From a virus: a stretch of DNA of 33,483 nucleotides. The notes beneath the pieces were generated by a model, which was given only the letters and a program-made list of their open reading frames with translations, was not told where the DNA came from and did no database searches. Location of the stretch: positions 1 to 33,483 of IMG/VR virus record IMGVR_UViG_3300005253_001075; one strand, written 5' to 3'. Shown here one piece after another: positions 1 to 9,500 of this stretch. The position numbers and the translations under genes were made by a program. Numbering within the stretch: position 1 is the stretch's first letter; each line of letters opens with the position of its first letter.

Positions 1-1901
1 ACACGGAGCTTCGTATCTCCCAAGAAGCCCAGATTGTCAGGCAACGCAAGACGTCCAAAAACGTCTACGGTCTCCTGTTCGATGACCAGAAGGACATGCC
101 GGACAAGGGCACGTTCACCGAGTGGCGCCGCAAGTACATCGGGCGTCCTGTATCTGAGCATCAGAAGGAACTCGTTCAGGCTTATGAGGATCGATCGAAT
201 CTGGTTGTCTTCACATTGATGCCACCGGGATCTGGGAAAGACACCACAGCGGGCGACTTCCTTCTCTATGAGACGTGCGATGACCGTTACTTGCGTACCG
301 CGTGGATCATGCGTGGAGTCGATTTCGCCAAACGACGTGTAGCAGAGCGCCTCGACCCATATCTCACTAACCCACGCACCTACCGCGACGCACCTCTCGG
401 ACCCGACTGCACCGTACCGACAGGGAATCTTATCGAGGACTATGGGCCGTTCAAGTTCAAGAAGGGCATGGTCGATCGAGAAGGCAACCGGTGTGAGCCG
501 ACGACGTGGACGAAAACTGAGATTTACTTCCTCAAAACCGGGGCAACAGAAGCCGACCCAAGCCTGTGGGCTACAGGGATGGAGGGTCAAACCTATGGGT
601 CGCGAGTCGGTTTGATGGTCATGTCCGACGTGTTTGACCGTGAAAACCAGTTGACCGTCACGAAACGCGAGTCCCAGTATCAGTGGGTGATGGGTACGGC
701 AATGTCACGTCTGGACTCTCGGGGACGCCTCATCTTCCTTGGCACCCGTTGTCTATCTGGTGACAACTATGAGCGTCTTATGAACGCGTTCGTCGGTGAG
801 GCTCCGGTCGTATATCAGGGCAGGCATTACACGAAATATGCGAACGGTGTCGCCGTCGTCATCATGCCCGCTATTGAACATGACGCCGAAGGCAACGAAG
901 TCTCATATTGGCCTGACGAGTTTCCACTGGATTCACACTTCGAACTGCCGGATGGTACCCGTATTCTGACTGAAGACGCTGACGAGGCGTATCTCGCTCA
1001 GAAGTATGGCGGCAGGGTCAAACGTATCCGTGGCCTGCGTGAGATCAGGGAACGTGACCGCGACCTGTTCGACACGATGTATCAGCAGAAGCCGCCCGAC
1101 GAGATCACTGGGGACTTCACCGACTTGACCCTCGACGCGGCCGACGATGAGGAACGCACATACGGTGTGTACCGTCCGAACGAACTCATCGTCATCGGCG
1201 CTGACCCTGCCCGTAGCGCTGGTGCTGCTTGGGTCGCATGGGGGATAGATCGTGACAAGGGCACCATCACACTCATCGACTACTTCTTCGGGGAGAAGCT
1301 CGGTATCAGTGGCATCAAATCGAAGCTGGTCCTCCAGCCGATCACTCTCTACAACCCGGTGTGGTACTGCTATGAGACGAACCGTGAAGCTGCGGTCATC
1401 GAAGATCCTGAGATCACGAAAGTGTTCGCGGACCTCGGTGTGAATCTGCAACGGCACAACACGAACGTAGGGAACCGCGGCTCCATGACGATCGGTGTCC
1501 CGTCGCTCTCCTTCTATATGCGGTCTAAGATCATTCGCTGGCCCACGATGACCGCCAAAGATCGCGATCGGACACAGTTGGTGAAAGACCATTTCAAGAC
1601 GTGGGATCGCAAAGAGGCTCTGAATCTGAATCGTGCCGCACTCAAATCGCATCCTGACGATATTGCTATGGCCGCTTGGGTAGGGTTTGTGAAAGCTCTC
1701 GCCCTGTTGCAGCGGCGTTCCGGTGGCCGCAAGAAGCAGGCGATGCCGGTGCCTCACAAGATCCAGGAGAAGTTCGATCGTATGGCCGAGCGCAAACGTG
1801 AGAAGAAGTATGTCAAGAAGCGTGAACGCCACCCGGCACCAAACATGAGAGAACTACTGAATGCGGTGATAGGCTCCGACGGAGGTGAGCAATGGCCCTA
1901 G
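1..1901 (+). CDS. terL: Phage terminase large subunit (window-edge partial)
   Basis: Packaging motor ATPase and nuclease that pumps phage DNA into the prohead through the portal and cuts it. The frame is open to base 3, so the first ATG at 96 is internal and the true start lies before the window; joined to the GTG at 33462 it would give about 640 aa. Counting from Met at base 96: Walker A PPGSGKDT at 43-50, a Walker B-like hydrophobic stretch ending in SDVFDRE near 175-185, and coupling-motif-like LIFLGT near 210. An RNase H-fold nuclease follows, with Asp370 in GADPA, Glu427 in YETN and Asp521-Asp522 in HPDDIAMA, the usual three acidic positions. The tail is rich in Lys and Arg. The stop overlaps the portal start by 10 bases. 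The family is secure; no small subunit lies next to it. Confidence 0.95.
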   Translation, partial: TELRISQEAQIVRQRKTSKNVYGLLFDDQKDMPDKGTFTEWRRKYIGRPVSEHQKELVQAYEDRSNLVVFTLMPPGSGKDTTAGDFLLYETCDDRYLRTAWIMRGVDFAKRRVAERLDPYLTNPRTYRDAPLGPDCTVPTGNLIEDYGPFKFKKGMVDREGNRCEPTTWTKTEIYFLKTGATEADPSLWATGMEGQTYGSRVGLMVMSDVFDRENQLTVTKRESQYQWVMGTAMSRLDSRGRLIFLGTRCLSGDNYERLMNAFVGEAPVVYQGRHYTKYANGVAVVIMPAIEHDAEGNEVSYWPDEFPLDSHFELPDGTRILTEDADEAYLAQKYGGRVKRIRGLREIRERDRDLFDTMYQQKPPDEITGDFTDLTLDAADDEERTYGVYRPNELIVIGADPARSAGAAWVAWGIDRDKGTITLIDYFFGEKLGISGIKSKLVLQPITLYNPVWYCYETNREAAVIEDPEITKVFADLGVNLQRHNTNVGNRGSMTIGVPSLSFYMRSKIIRWPTMTAKDRDRTQLVKDHFKTWDRKEALNLNRAALKSHPDDIAMAAWVGFVKALALLQRRSGGRKKQAMPVPHKIQEKFDRMAERKREKKYVKKRERHPAPNMRELLNAVIGSDGGEQWP

Positions 1902-3781
1902 ATTTGGAAGACATAAAGCTGGCCCGTGAATGGGGTCTCGACTTCCACTCCCAATGGAAAGCGCAGCTTCGCACCAACGACGCCATCGCCTCCGGTTTGT
2001 GGCAGATAGCTTGGGGCGACGGTGAAGTAGACGACGCCTCACCTCTCGTACAGAACGTGTACCTCGGTGCTCTCGAGGACAAGACGAATACTGCCGGTGC
2101 AGGGAGTCCCGCCATCTTCGTGCCGCCGCCGCCCGGTACGACTGAGGATCGTGGCGAGAAGATCGCGCAGAAACGCAAACGCGTGTACCAGTCTTATGGG
2201 GACCGTTCCGACATGCCGAAGCTGCGCAAGAAGCTGTACCGTGACTGGCTTCATGCCGGTGCAGGGTTCATGATCCCGTGGACCGACTTCTTCGATGAGA
2301 ACTCACAGCCGACCCCCACAGCGTCACGGGCACCGTACTTCATGCACCTCGATCCCAGACAGGCGTACCCGTTGGCTCACGACAACCGTGACCGTCTCGT
2401 CAAGATCATGTTCATCCGACAGCGGCGTGTCGCCTCTTTGAAGGAAGAGTACGGTGCGAACCTTCCGGCGTTCAGAGGGTTCAAGACGTTCAGGACGCTC
2501 AAACAGATGGACGATGCCGAGTTTCTGGAAGAGGTCTGGTATTTCGACTCAACATATTGGGGTGTGGCGTTGGGTGATTCTCTCCTGTCGCGTGAGCATC
2601 AGGGGCGTGCGATTCTTCCGAACACGTTGCTTGACAGTATCGGTGGGTCGAATCTGGTGTGGGTCGATGAGCCGACGAAGCATGGGCTCGGTCGCTGCCC
2701 TGTCCTTGAGATGAAGCGTTTGACTCATGACGGCTCATATCGGGGTGCGCTCGAAGATGTGATCCCGGCAATGCGTACTGCTCAGAATTTCATGGCCCGT
2801 CTGCTCGATGACATGGAGCAGAACATCTATGCCCCGGTGGTGTTGGACAACATCGAGAATGAAGAGGATTACGGGCCTGGTGCGATTCTGCGAGGTACGG
2901 GTGACGGTCGTGCGGCGATTCTGCGTGACCGCCCGAACGTCAACTTTGAGGCCCAACGTACTGTCACCGACATCATCTCCCAAGCACACAGGCAAGCCAC
3001 TTGGCCGGTGCAACGTTCAGGTGACGCAGATGCATCAGTCGTTTCTGCCAAGGGTGTTGTGGCTCTTGCCGGTTCGTTCAACTCTGAGCTCGCTACGGCG
3101 CAGCAGGATATGGAAATGACCCTGATGGATGCGAACCGTGTCGCCGCGGCGTTTGATGAGAAGCATTGCTTCGGGTTGAAGAAGATTCATGTCATGGAAG
3201 GTGTGAGGGCGTTCAACGTCAAATACGATCCGGCGAAGCTGTTCAAAGGCGACTATCGCAACAAGGTGTCGTACGGCGATTCGACGGGGATGGACGAATC
3301 GAACCGTCTCACCAAACTGGCTCTGTTGAGGAATCTTGAAGCTATCAGTCTTCGTACGTTCATGGAGAAGTCTGGGGCTACTGAAGATCCGTTGCAGGAG
3401 GAACGCGACATCGCTATTGAGAATCTGACGAAGATGTTCTACACGGTTCTGCTGCCGCAACAGATCGAGCAGGGCAACATCTCAGCTTTGCAAGACTTCG
3501 TTGTCCGCATAGATGATGATGGTGAGACTGTGCGTTCCGCGGTGCTTCAGACGATCAAGGAATTGGAGATTGCCGCGGGTCCGGTGCCGGGTCAGGGCGG
3601 TAACGGTCAGGGCCCGGGTGACGTGATTCAGCAGATGCGTTCGTTGGCTTCGGGCGGCATTCCGGGTCAGGCCGCGGGGCAACCCGAGCCGCCGACGATA
3701 GGTAGAGATTTGCAGAACATGCTGCCATCAGGTCAACGACGGCTAGTATCAGAGACAGCCCCAGGCGGCACCGCCGCGTAG
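1892..3781 (+). CDS. Phage portal protein
   Basis: Probable portal: the dodecameric ring at one capsid vertex through which DNA enters and leaves. It is 629 aa, in the range of podovirus portals, starts inside the terL stop behind a GGAGGTGAG ribosome site, and sits directly after terL, the standard place. The chain has the mixed alpha/beta look of portals, a mid-protein helical stretch around MRTAQNFMARLLDDMEQN (about 290-310), and a Gln/Gly/Pro-rich C-terminus after residue 560. I see no motif that proves the family; the call rests on size, position and general likeness. Confidence 0.82.
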   Translation: MALDLEDIKLAREWGLDFHSQWKAQLRTNDAIASGLWQIAWGDGEVDDASPLVQNVYLGALEDKTNTAGAGSPAIFVPPPPGTTEDRGEKIAQKRKRVYQSYGDRSDMPKLRKKLYRDWLHAGAGFMIPWTDFFDENSQPTPTASRAPYFMHLDPRQAYPLAHDNRDRLVKIMFIRQRRVASLKEEYGANLPAFRGFKTFRTLKQMDDAEFLEEVWYFDSTYWGVALGDSLLSREHQGRAILPNTLLDSIGGSNLVWVDEPTKHGLGRCPVLEMKRLTHDGSYRGALEDVIPAMRTAQNFMARLLDDMEQNIYAPVVLDNIENEEDYGPGAILRGTGDGRAAILRDRPNVNFEAQRTVTDIISQAHRQATWPVQRSGDADASVVSAKGVVALAGSFNSELATAQQDMEMTLMDANRVAAAFDEKHCFGLKKIHVMEGVRAFNVKYDPAKLFKGDYRNKVSYGDSTGMDESNRLTKLALLRNLEAISLRTFMEKSGATEDPLQEERDIAIENLTKMFYTVLLPQQIEQGNISALQDFVVRIDDDGETVRSAVLQTIKELEIAAGPVPGQGGNGQGPGDVIQQMRSLASGGIPGQAAGQPEPPTIGRDLQNMLPSGQRRLVSETAPGGTAA

Positions 3782-3791
3782 GAGGAAAAAC

Positions 3792-4067
3792 ATGCCCCTA
3801 TCTGTAACCCAACCGGCAGCGAGTGAGTTGGCTAGGACGCCAGTCATACGCCTCACGTCTGCCCGATATGCCCGGTCTACATGGTCGCCGCCCGGCATGA
3901 GCTATGGCATTGATTTCAACAAGAGCGGCCACGGGTTCATCAGCGAGACCCATTTCAATGACCACATCGGGTTCGATATGGCCGACAGTATGGGCATGAC
4001 GGTAACACGCATGACCGCAGGCGACCCCACGACCCGCCGTGTCGCTAACGAACAACCCACCCGATAA
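3792..4067 (+). CDS. Small structural-module protein, unknown
   Basis: A 91-aa protein with a strong site (AGGAGG) eight bases before its ATG. I do not recognise it. It is neutral to basic, has a central GIDFNKSGHGFISETHF stretch and no membrane segment or Cys. It lies between the portal and the three lectin-like paralogues and is probably co-transcribed with them; the same AAGGAGAC ribosome-site cassette that precedes the paralogues begins right at its stop. A minor virion or decoration component is possible but not shown. Confidence 0.7.
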   Translation: MPLSVTQPAASELARTPVIRLTSARYARSTWSPPGMSYGIDFNKSGHGFISETHFNDHIGFDMADSMGMTVTRMTAGDPTTRRVANEQPTR

Positions 4068-4080
4068 GGAGACAGCAATT

Positions 4081-4776
4081 ATGCCCGACACAATTCCTAC
4101 CAGTCCCGCGGATGGGACTCACATCTTTGACGACTTCCACTCGAATGCGGCGGTGACGACTGGCCTGCTCGGCAGCCTTGACTGGCTGATGACGACAGTT
4201 GGCGGCGGTGCATCTACGCCTTCATACCTCGCTTCCCAGAATGGGGTTATGAGGCTGACATCGGACGGCACGACCGCCCGTGGTTTGGCTGTCCATCTCA
4301 TGCCTGACAAGGTGACGTTGGGTGGCGGTGATGGCGTCTTCGTCCGTGCCCGTATCCGCTTGGCGACGACCCTTACCGGGAACAACTTCCGTTTCGGGTT
4401 CTCCGCTTCGGTCACCTTGACCGAACCAGTCGTCGGCGTGTGGATCGATTGTGATTCCGGTCTCCTGTCGTTCGACGTGGCCTCCACCAACGGTGACATA
4501 TCGAAGGCTGTGACGGGCGTGAAGACACTGACATCCGGCACAACGATGATCGTTGATGTTTGGCACGATCTTGAGCTGCGTCTCTCCGGCACAAACGCCA
4601 ACGGCGGACCTGACCGGATCGACTGTTTCGTAGACGGCGAGTTCGCCGGTGCGATCAAGAACTCACTGCTCGGCTCTGCCGAGACGATGGAGTTCTCTAT
4701 CGTCGCTTGGGACGACGCCGGTACAGCACAGAAGTTCGACATTGACTACTACGAGGCGTATATCCCCCGCGTCTGA
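4081..4776 (+). CDS. Lectin/LamG-like virion protein, tandem copy 1
   Basis: First of three adjacent paralogues, 231 aa. The start at 4081 is chosen over an in-frame ATG at 4039 because AAGGAGAC lies just before it and because the copies then align from SPADGTHIFDDF near residue 8. Shared landmarks are GLLGSLDW, GNNFRFGF, LSFDVAS, GTTM, the Asn-Gly-Gly-Pro run and a C-terminal FDIDYYEAYIPRV. The beta-rich pattern, with an FVDGE strand late in the chain, resembles concanavalin A/LamG jelly rolls, which often bind glycans in phage fibres or capsid decorations. Its place between portal and capsid genes suggests a virion surface role. The fold is inferred from pattern, not motif proof. Confidence 0.8.
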   Translation: MPDTIPTSPADGTHIFDDFHSNAAVTTGLLGSLDWLMTTVGGGASTPSYLASQNGVMRLTSDGTTARGLAVHLMPDKVTLGGGDGVFVRARIRLATTLTGNNFRFGFSASVTLTEPVVGVWIDCDSGLLSFDVASTNGDISKAVTGVKTLTSGTTMIVDVWHDLELRLSGTNANGGPDRIDCFVDGEFAGAIKNSLLGSAETMEFSIVAWDDAGTAQKFDIDYYEAYIPRV

Positions 4777-4792
4777 CAAGGAGACAACAATC

Positions 4793-5503
4793 ATGCCCGA
4801 CAACTTTTCTTCAAGTCCCGCGGACGGGACACACATATTCGATGACTTCCACAATAACCTGGCACTGACGGACGGCCTGCTCGGCAGTCTCGACTGGAAC
4901 ATCACGGCTCTCGGTAGCTCGGCTACTCCTTCGTTCATCGCGTCACCGAACGGGATCATGAGGCTGACGGCGGCCGGGGCGACTGGTGATGGTTTGGCTG
5001 TCCACCTAACGGAAGACGCCGTGACGTTGGGCGGTGGCGATGGCGTCGTTATCCGTGCCCGTGTCCGAATGGTCACGACCCTTACGGGGAACAACTTCCG
5101 CATCGGTCTGGATGATTCGCTCACCTCGACGGACGGCACCGTAGGCATATTCTTCGTCAGCACCGCAGGTGTCCTGTCATTCGATGTGGCTTCTAGCAAC
5201 GGCGACGTGACGAAGGCCGTGACAGGCATCTCGACACTGACATCAGGCACAACGATGGTTCTCGGCACATGGTACAACATCAAGTTGGAGCTCTCTGACA
5301 CGAACACCAACGGCGGTCCTGAGACCATCAAGTGTTTCGTTGACGGCGAGTTCGGTGGGGAGATAAGCGCCAACGCAGGCGTCCCCTCGCTGCTCGGCTC
5401 CACCGAGACGATGGAATACAAGATCGTGATGTGGGACTCCGGTGCCGGTGCTGCTCAGGTCTTCGAGATCGACTACTACGAGGTATATATCCCCCGCGTC
5501 TGA
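4793..5503 (+). CDS. Lectin/LamG-like virion protein, tandem copy 2
   Basis: Second copy, 236 aa. The start at 4793 matches copy 1 (both begin MPD) and follows TGACAAGGAGACAACAATC, the same inter-gene cassette as before copy 1; the longer upstream frame overlaps copy 1 and is not used. It is closer to copy 1 than copy 3 is, sharing GLAVHL, VTLGGGDGV, TLTGNNFR, LSFDVAS and CFVDGEF. It has a short insertion (SANAGVPS, near 195-202) before LLGS.ETME. Likely a beta-sandwich, glycan-binding or decoration protein as for copy 1; the biochemical role is unknown. Confidence 0.8.
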   Translation: MPDNFSSSPADGTHIFDDFHNNLALTDGLLGSLDWNITALGSSATPSFIASPNGIMRLTAAGATGDGLAVHLTEDAVTLGGGDGVVIRARVRMVTTLTGNNFRIGLDDSLTSTDGTVGIFFVSTAGVLSFDVASSNGDVTKAVTGISTLTSGTTMVLGTWYNIKLELSDTNTNGGPETIKCFVDGEFGGEISANAGVPSLLGSTETMEYKIVMWDSGAGAAQVFEIDYYEVYIPRV

Positions 5504-5518
5504 TAAGGAGACGAAACA

Positions 5519-6214
5519 ATGACATCTTTCTCAACCAGTCCCGCGGATGGGACACACATATTCGATGACTTTGCCTCCAATGAGTCGATAGCGGACGGTC
5601 TGATCGGCAAGCTCAATTGGGATATGACGACGATCGGCAACGTGTCCGTGCCTTCATATGTAGCGGGACCGAACGGGATTCTGAGGCTCACGACGGCGGC
5701 TACCGCCGATGGCGATGGTGTGGCGCTCACGCTAGAAGATGATGTCCTTGTCCTCGCCGGTACGAATCAGGTGTTCCGTTGCCGGGTCCGGTATCCAGTG
5801 GAGATTCCCACCAACAACTTCCGTATCGGGTTCCTTGATGTACTCACATCGGGGGAGCCTGAGGTCGGAGTGTGGATCAACTCAGACGGCGGGCTTCTGT
5901 CCTTCGACTGCGCCAACACCACAACCGACAAGACGAAGGCAGTCACCGGGGTTCCGACGTTGACGGGTGGGACGACAATGGTTGTCAACACTTGGCACGA
6001 CCTCGAGCTTCAAATGTCTGGTACGAATGCGAACGGCGGCCCCGATACCATCTCGTGTTTCGTTGACGGATTCGCGGCGGGCCAGATCACAGGAAACGTG
6101 ATCGCTTCTACCGAGGTGATGGCGTTCGCCATTACGCATTGGCAGGACTCGGGTGGCGCGGACGCTCAGGCGTTTGACATCGACTACTACGAAGCCTATT
6201 TGCCACGCAACTGA
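5519..6214 (+). CDS. Lectin/LamG-like virion protein, tandem copy 3
   Basis: Third and most diverged copy, 231 aa, preceded by TGATAAGGAGACGAAACA. The ends are the best conserved parts: SPADGTHIFDDF at the start and FDIDYYEAYLPRN at the end; the middle differs most (VEIPTNNFRIGF replaces TLTGNNFR). The pattern fits duplication followed by divergence, with selection to keep the N-terminal and C-terminal segments, perhaps the attachment and interface parts. Same inferred fold and virion role as copies 1 and 2. Confidence 0.8.
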   Translation: MTSFSTSPADGTHIFDDFASNESIADGLIGKLNWDMTTIGNVSVPSYVAGPNGILRLTTAATADGDGVALTLEDDVLVLAGTNQVFRCRVRYPVEIPTNNFRIGFLDVLTSGEPEVGVWINSDGGLLSFDCANTTTDKTKAVTGVPTLTGGTTMVVNTWHDLELQMSGTNANGGPDTISCFVDGFAAGQITGNVIASTEVMAFAITHWQDSGGADAQAFDIDYYEAYLPRN

Positions 6215-6235
6215 CAGGAGTGACAGGAGTGGCAA

Positions 6236-6592
6236 GTGACTGCAAGGGCAACTACAACATCTGAAGATCTGGTCCCGAAGGGCTTACCACAAGGTTCTCG
6301 GCAACAGATCCGGCAACAGATGCAAGAGGCCAACGTGCCTCTGAGTTCAGAGGGCGGTGGGGGCGCAGGTCTCTCCCCTAGCTCGGCTGCGGTTACCCCG
6401 ACCGCGGTTGCCCCCGCCGCCCCTGTCTCCCGTGGCGACCTCGCCAACTTTGACGTGTTCTCAAATCGGGAACCGACTCCCGGGTTCCAAGCCACACCTC
6501 AGAGGCAGGTCATGTTTGAGAAGGTCAGGCAGTCGGATAATCTGGTGATGCAGTCCATCTTTCAGAGGATGGCCGGATACAAGGAAGGCTGA
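6236..6592 (+). CDS. Small Ala/Pro-rich protein, unknown
   Basis: A 118-aa protein starting at GTG behind AGGAGTGGCAA. The N-terminal half is Gln/Arg-rich and then Gly/Ala/Pro-rich (AAVTPTAVAPAAPVSRG near 53-69), looking disordered; the C-terminal third (FEKVRQSDNLVMQSIFQRM) should be helical. I do not recognise it. It sits two bases before the giant gene and could be a linker or assembly partner of that protein; that is inference from position only. Confidence 0.7.
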   Translation: MTARATTTSEDLVPKGLPQGSRQQIRQQMQEANVPLSSEGGGGAGLSPSSAAVTPTAVAPAAPVSRGDLANFDVFSNREPTPGFQATPQRQVMFEKVRQSDNLVMQSIFQRMAGYKEG

Positions 6593-6594
6593 CA

Positions 6595-9500
6595 GTGACT
6601 TTCGACCAGCGACCCGAAGATGCTGATGTCGGGTTGGAAGGGTCTGTCGATCCTCCTGAGCTGTCTCTCCCTAGCGAGCCTGAACGTCCCCGTTCACCGA
6701 TTGGGCCGGGACGCAGGCAGAGGCAAGCACCCCGGACGTTCGGACCCCCCGCACCGCCGGTGATGTCTGGCGGTCGGCGTCGTGACATGATGTCTGGCGG
6801 TGCCCGACGTGTACCGGAGGGGTGGACCGCAGGAGACATGACGATTCTTGAGGGAATGGTCAGGGCGGCTCATTACATGGTCCCCAGTGAAGATCTGAAC
6901 AAGATCACTCAGATGGTGATGACCAACTCTGACCCCTCCATTATCCAGTCGGGCTCTGCCAAGTTCGCACGTCAGTTGGGTCTGTCCACTCGCGAGATGT
7001 TTGAGGAAGAAGCCGTCCTCAAACTCCTTGGGTTCGTCAGTGATGAGGATGCGTTTGCTCAGGCGACAGTGGATAGGTTCTATGAGACGGGGGCGGCTCT
7101 GGCGAACACGTCGAAGCTGTTTGCTGAGTCTGAAGAGATCAAGATGACTGTGACTACTCATTGGCTTGAGGCTGAGGATGTCCGCGGTAGAATCGCAGGG
7201 CAACTCGCTGAACGTGGTCTCGTCTTCGGGGTTGGAGACAAGATTGAAGGGTTGCGTGGCAAGTCTCTTAAGTGGAAACGTGACGGCGACCAGCTTGCGT
7301 TGCGATGGTTCACAGAAGATCCGAAGCCCGGTGAAGATGCTTTCGTGGATGTGCTGATTCATCTGAAACCGGGGACTGAGACGAACACCAGTATCGACGC
7401 TGTGACCGAATATCTGTTGGCTGTCGGTGGTGTAGCGCATGTCGTCGCCCCCACATCTGGTGATGTCCCTGGCAGGCAGAACTTCGTTGGTGCTCTGTTT
7501 GAGGGCGCGGACGACATGCTCAACTGGGCGCAAAAGTTCGGTGGCGGATACCTTGAAGAGACGATCAGTGAACTGTCCACCCAGATGTCTACGAGTCTAG
7601 CTGCCGTTTCGATGAACCCTGTCCCCGAGCAGCAGGAGGCAGATGATGAGGCGGTGAGGGAGCAGGAGTCGATTCAGGCGGTGACGCGCACGATGCGGGA
7701 CAATACTGCCGTTGCGATCGCTCGCCGGGAGATGTTGGAGAATCCTGAGCAAGCGATGTCAGCCACTTGGCAGGCCGGTCTTGCCGGTGCCGCCATGCTT
7801 GAACAGGACGAGTTGGAGGCTCAGGCAACAACGATTCTGTCTGACCTCGATGCCGCGGAGAAGCGCAGGCTTGAAGAGCAGTCGTTTCTTGGCGAGTTCA
7901 TCGAACAGGACTTGGCCCCCCCAGTCCTTGGAGCTCTTGAGGTGTGGATTGAAATGCTGTATTTCGGTGGCATCGTCATTCTCGACGCTACCAACATTGA
8001 CGCTTGGATCGAGATAGCTCAGGACATCAGTGAGAACGGTATCGACGCCCTATTCGATCCGATGAATCTTCAGAAGTTTGTGAGCCCTATCGATCTGGAG
8101 TTCGTCATCGAGCAGGTTCGGAACATTCAGGAAGAGGGGCTTCCGAAGGCTCTCGCCGCATATGTTGAGGCGACCCAGGACACCACGTTCGCAGATTATT
8201 ACGGTATCGATCCCGAGTCGAATTGGGCTGCGTGGGTCAACCAGGCCGGTCTTGTCGTGTTCGATCCTGTGACGTGGGGGACGCTCGGTGCAAGCGCTTC
8301 GTGGAACGCTTTGAGACGCTCAGTGCAGACTGTCGCCGGTGTTGAGAGGATCATGCAGTCGCGGAATATGCTGTCCGCCATAAAGAACATCGCGGTGAAA
8401 GACAGTGTGGGGACCGTGATGATTATGCAAGAGGGCAACATGGGAAGCACCGCCATTGCAAAGCTGTTCCGTATCGCGGGGACACACGTTGATGACAAGG
8501 CTGCCCAAATTGCCCAGATGCAGGAGATCAGAACGATAATGAAGGGTCCGGGTGTGTTCCCCGCCAACGGCGGCTTCTACATTCCGTCGCCTGCCGCGGT
8601 GATGCGACGCAAGACAACCCTCGGCATCTCCCAATGGTTCAAGATCGCCCCTAGTGACACGAAGGCACGCAGCTTCATGCAGGACGTTCTGATCCGTGCC
8701 TCCAATTCGCGGTCCATCAACATCTCTGAACGTGAATGGCTGTCCGAACGGTTCCGCGTCATCCAGGTGAAACATGCGGGTGACGCGAAGGCTATGGCTG
8801 ATGACGCGGCTCGGGCGGTTGAGACGTATGAGGCGTACAGGGCTGGTGACATTTCGGTTGCGATGATGGAAGGCCGCTTCCACAAACTGAAGGGCGAGAT
8901 TGTTGATCTTGACATCTCTCTGATGCCCGGTGAGGTGAAGCAGATTCCGAAGCTTCGCAAGCAGGTTGGTGAGTGGAACGACTCGGTGACTGAACTTGAC
9001 AGGCGGATCGCTGGTGCAGCAGATGATGCTACGAGGGAAGCCTTTGAGACTTCACGCGCGCAGGCGATCAAGAACCGTGACGAAACCCAGGCGCTCCTAG
9101 ATGTCAACAGTGGTGAAGCATCTCGGCTGTACGATCAGCGTGTCAAAGACCTCGCCGGTAAACAGCGAGAAGTCAAACGCATCGAAGGGCTTGTAGAAGA
9201 CCTCGGAACCGCAAGCCGCGACCGCTCCCTCCTTGAACGTGACGCTCTGAAATATATGGCCGACTGGATGGAGGAATGGGGAGTCCCCGTCAAACTGAAT
9301 CTTGATGGTTCGACCAAAATGCACCCCATCTTCGGTGACATTCCGCTGTTCGATCTGGACGATGTTGTCGGACCTCGCGGAGCCTCCCCCACTAGAGGGG
9401 TAGACAAGGTGAGTGGCCTGTCTCCGCTGGGCGCAGAGTTTGAAGCGACGTTTGAGGGTGTACCGCGCGTGTGGGCTGAGCTGCCCGTGTCACCTACCGA

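Noticed and set aside
933-1832. 299-aa minus-strand open frame across terL
   Set aside because: Shadow of terL; the plus frame carries all terminase motifs and continues through both window ends.
4649-4792. Upstream extension of lectin-like copy 2
   Set aside because: Overlaps copy 1 out of frame; the ATG at 4793 follows the shared AAGGAGAC cassette.
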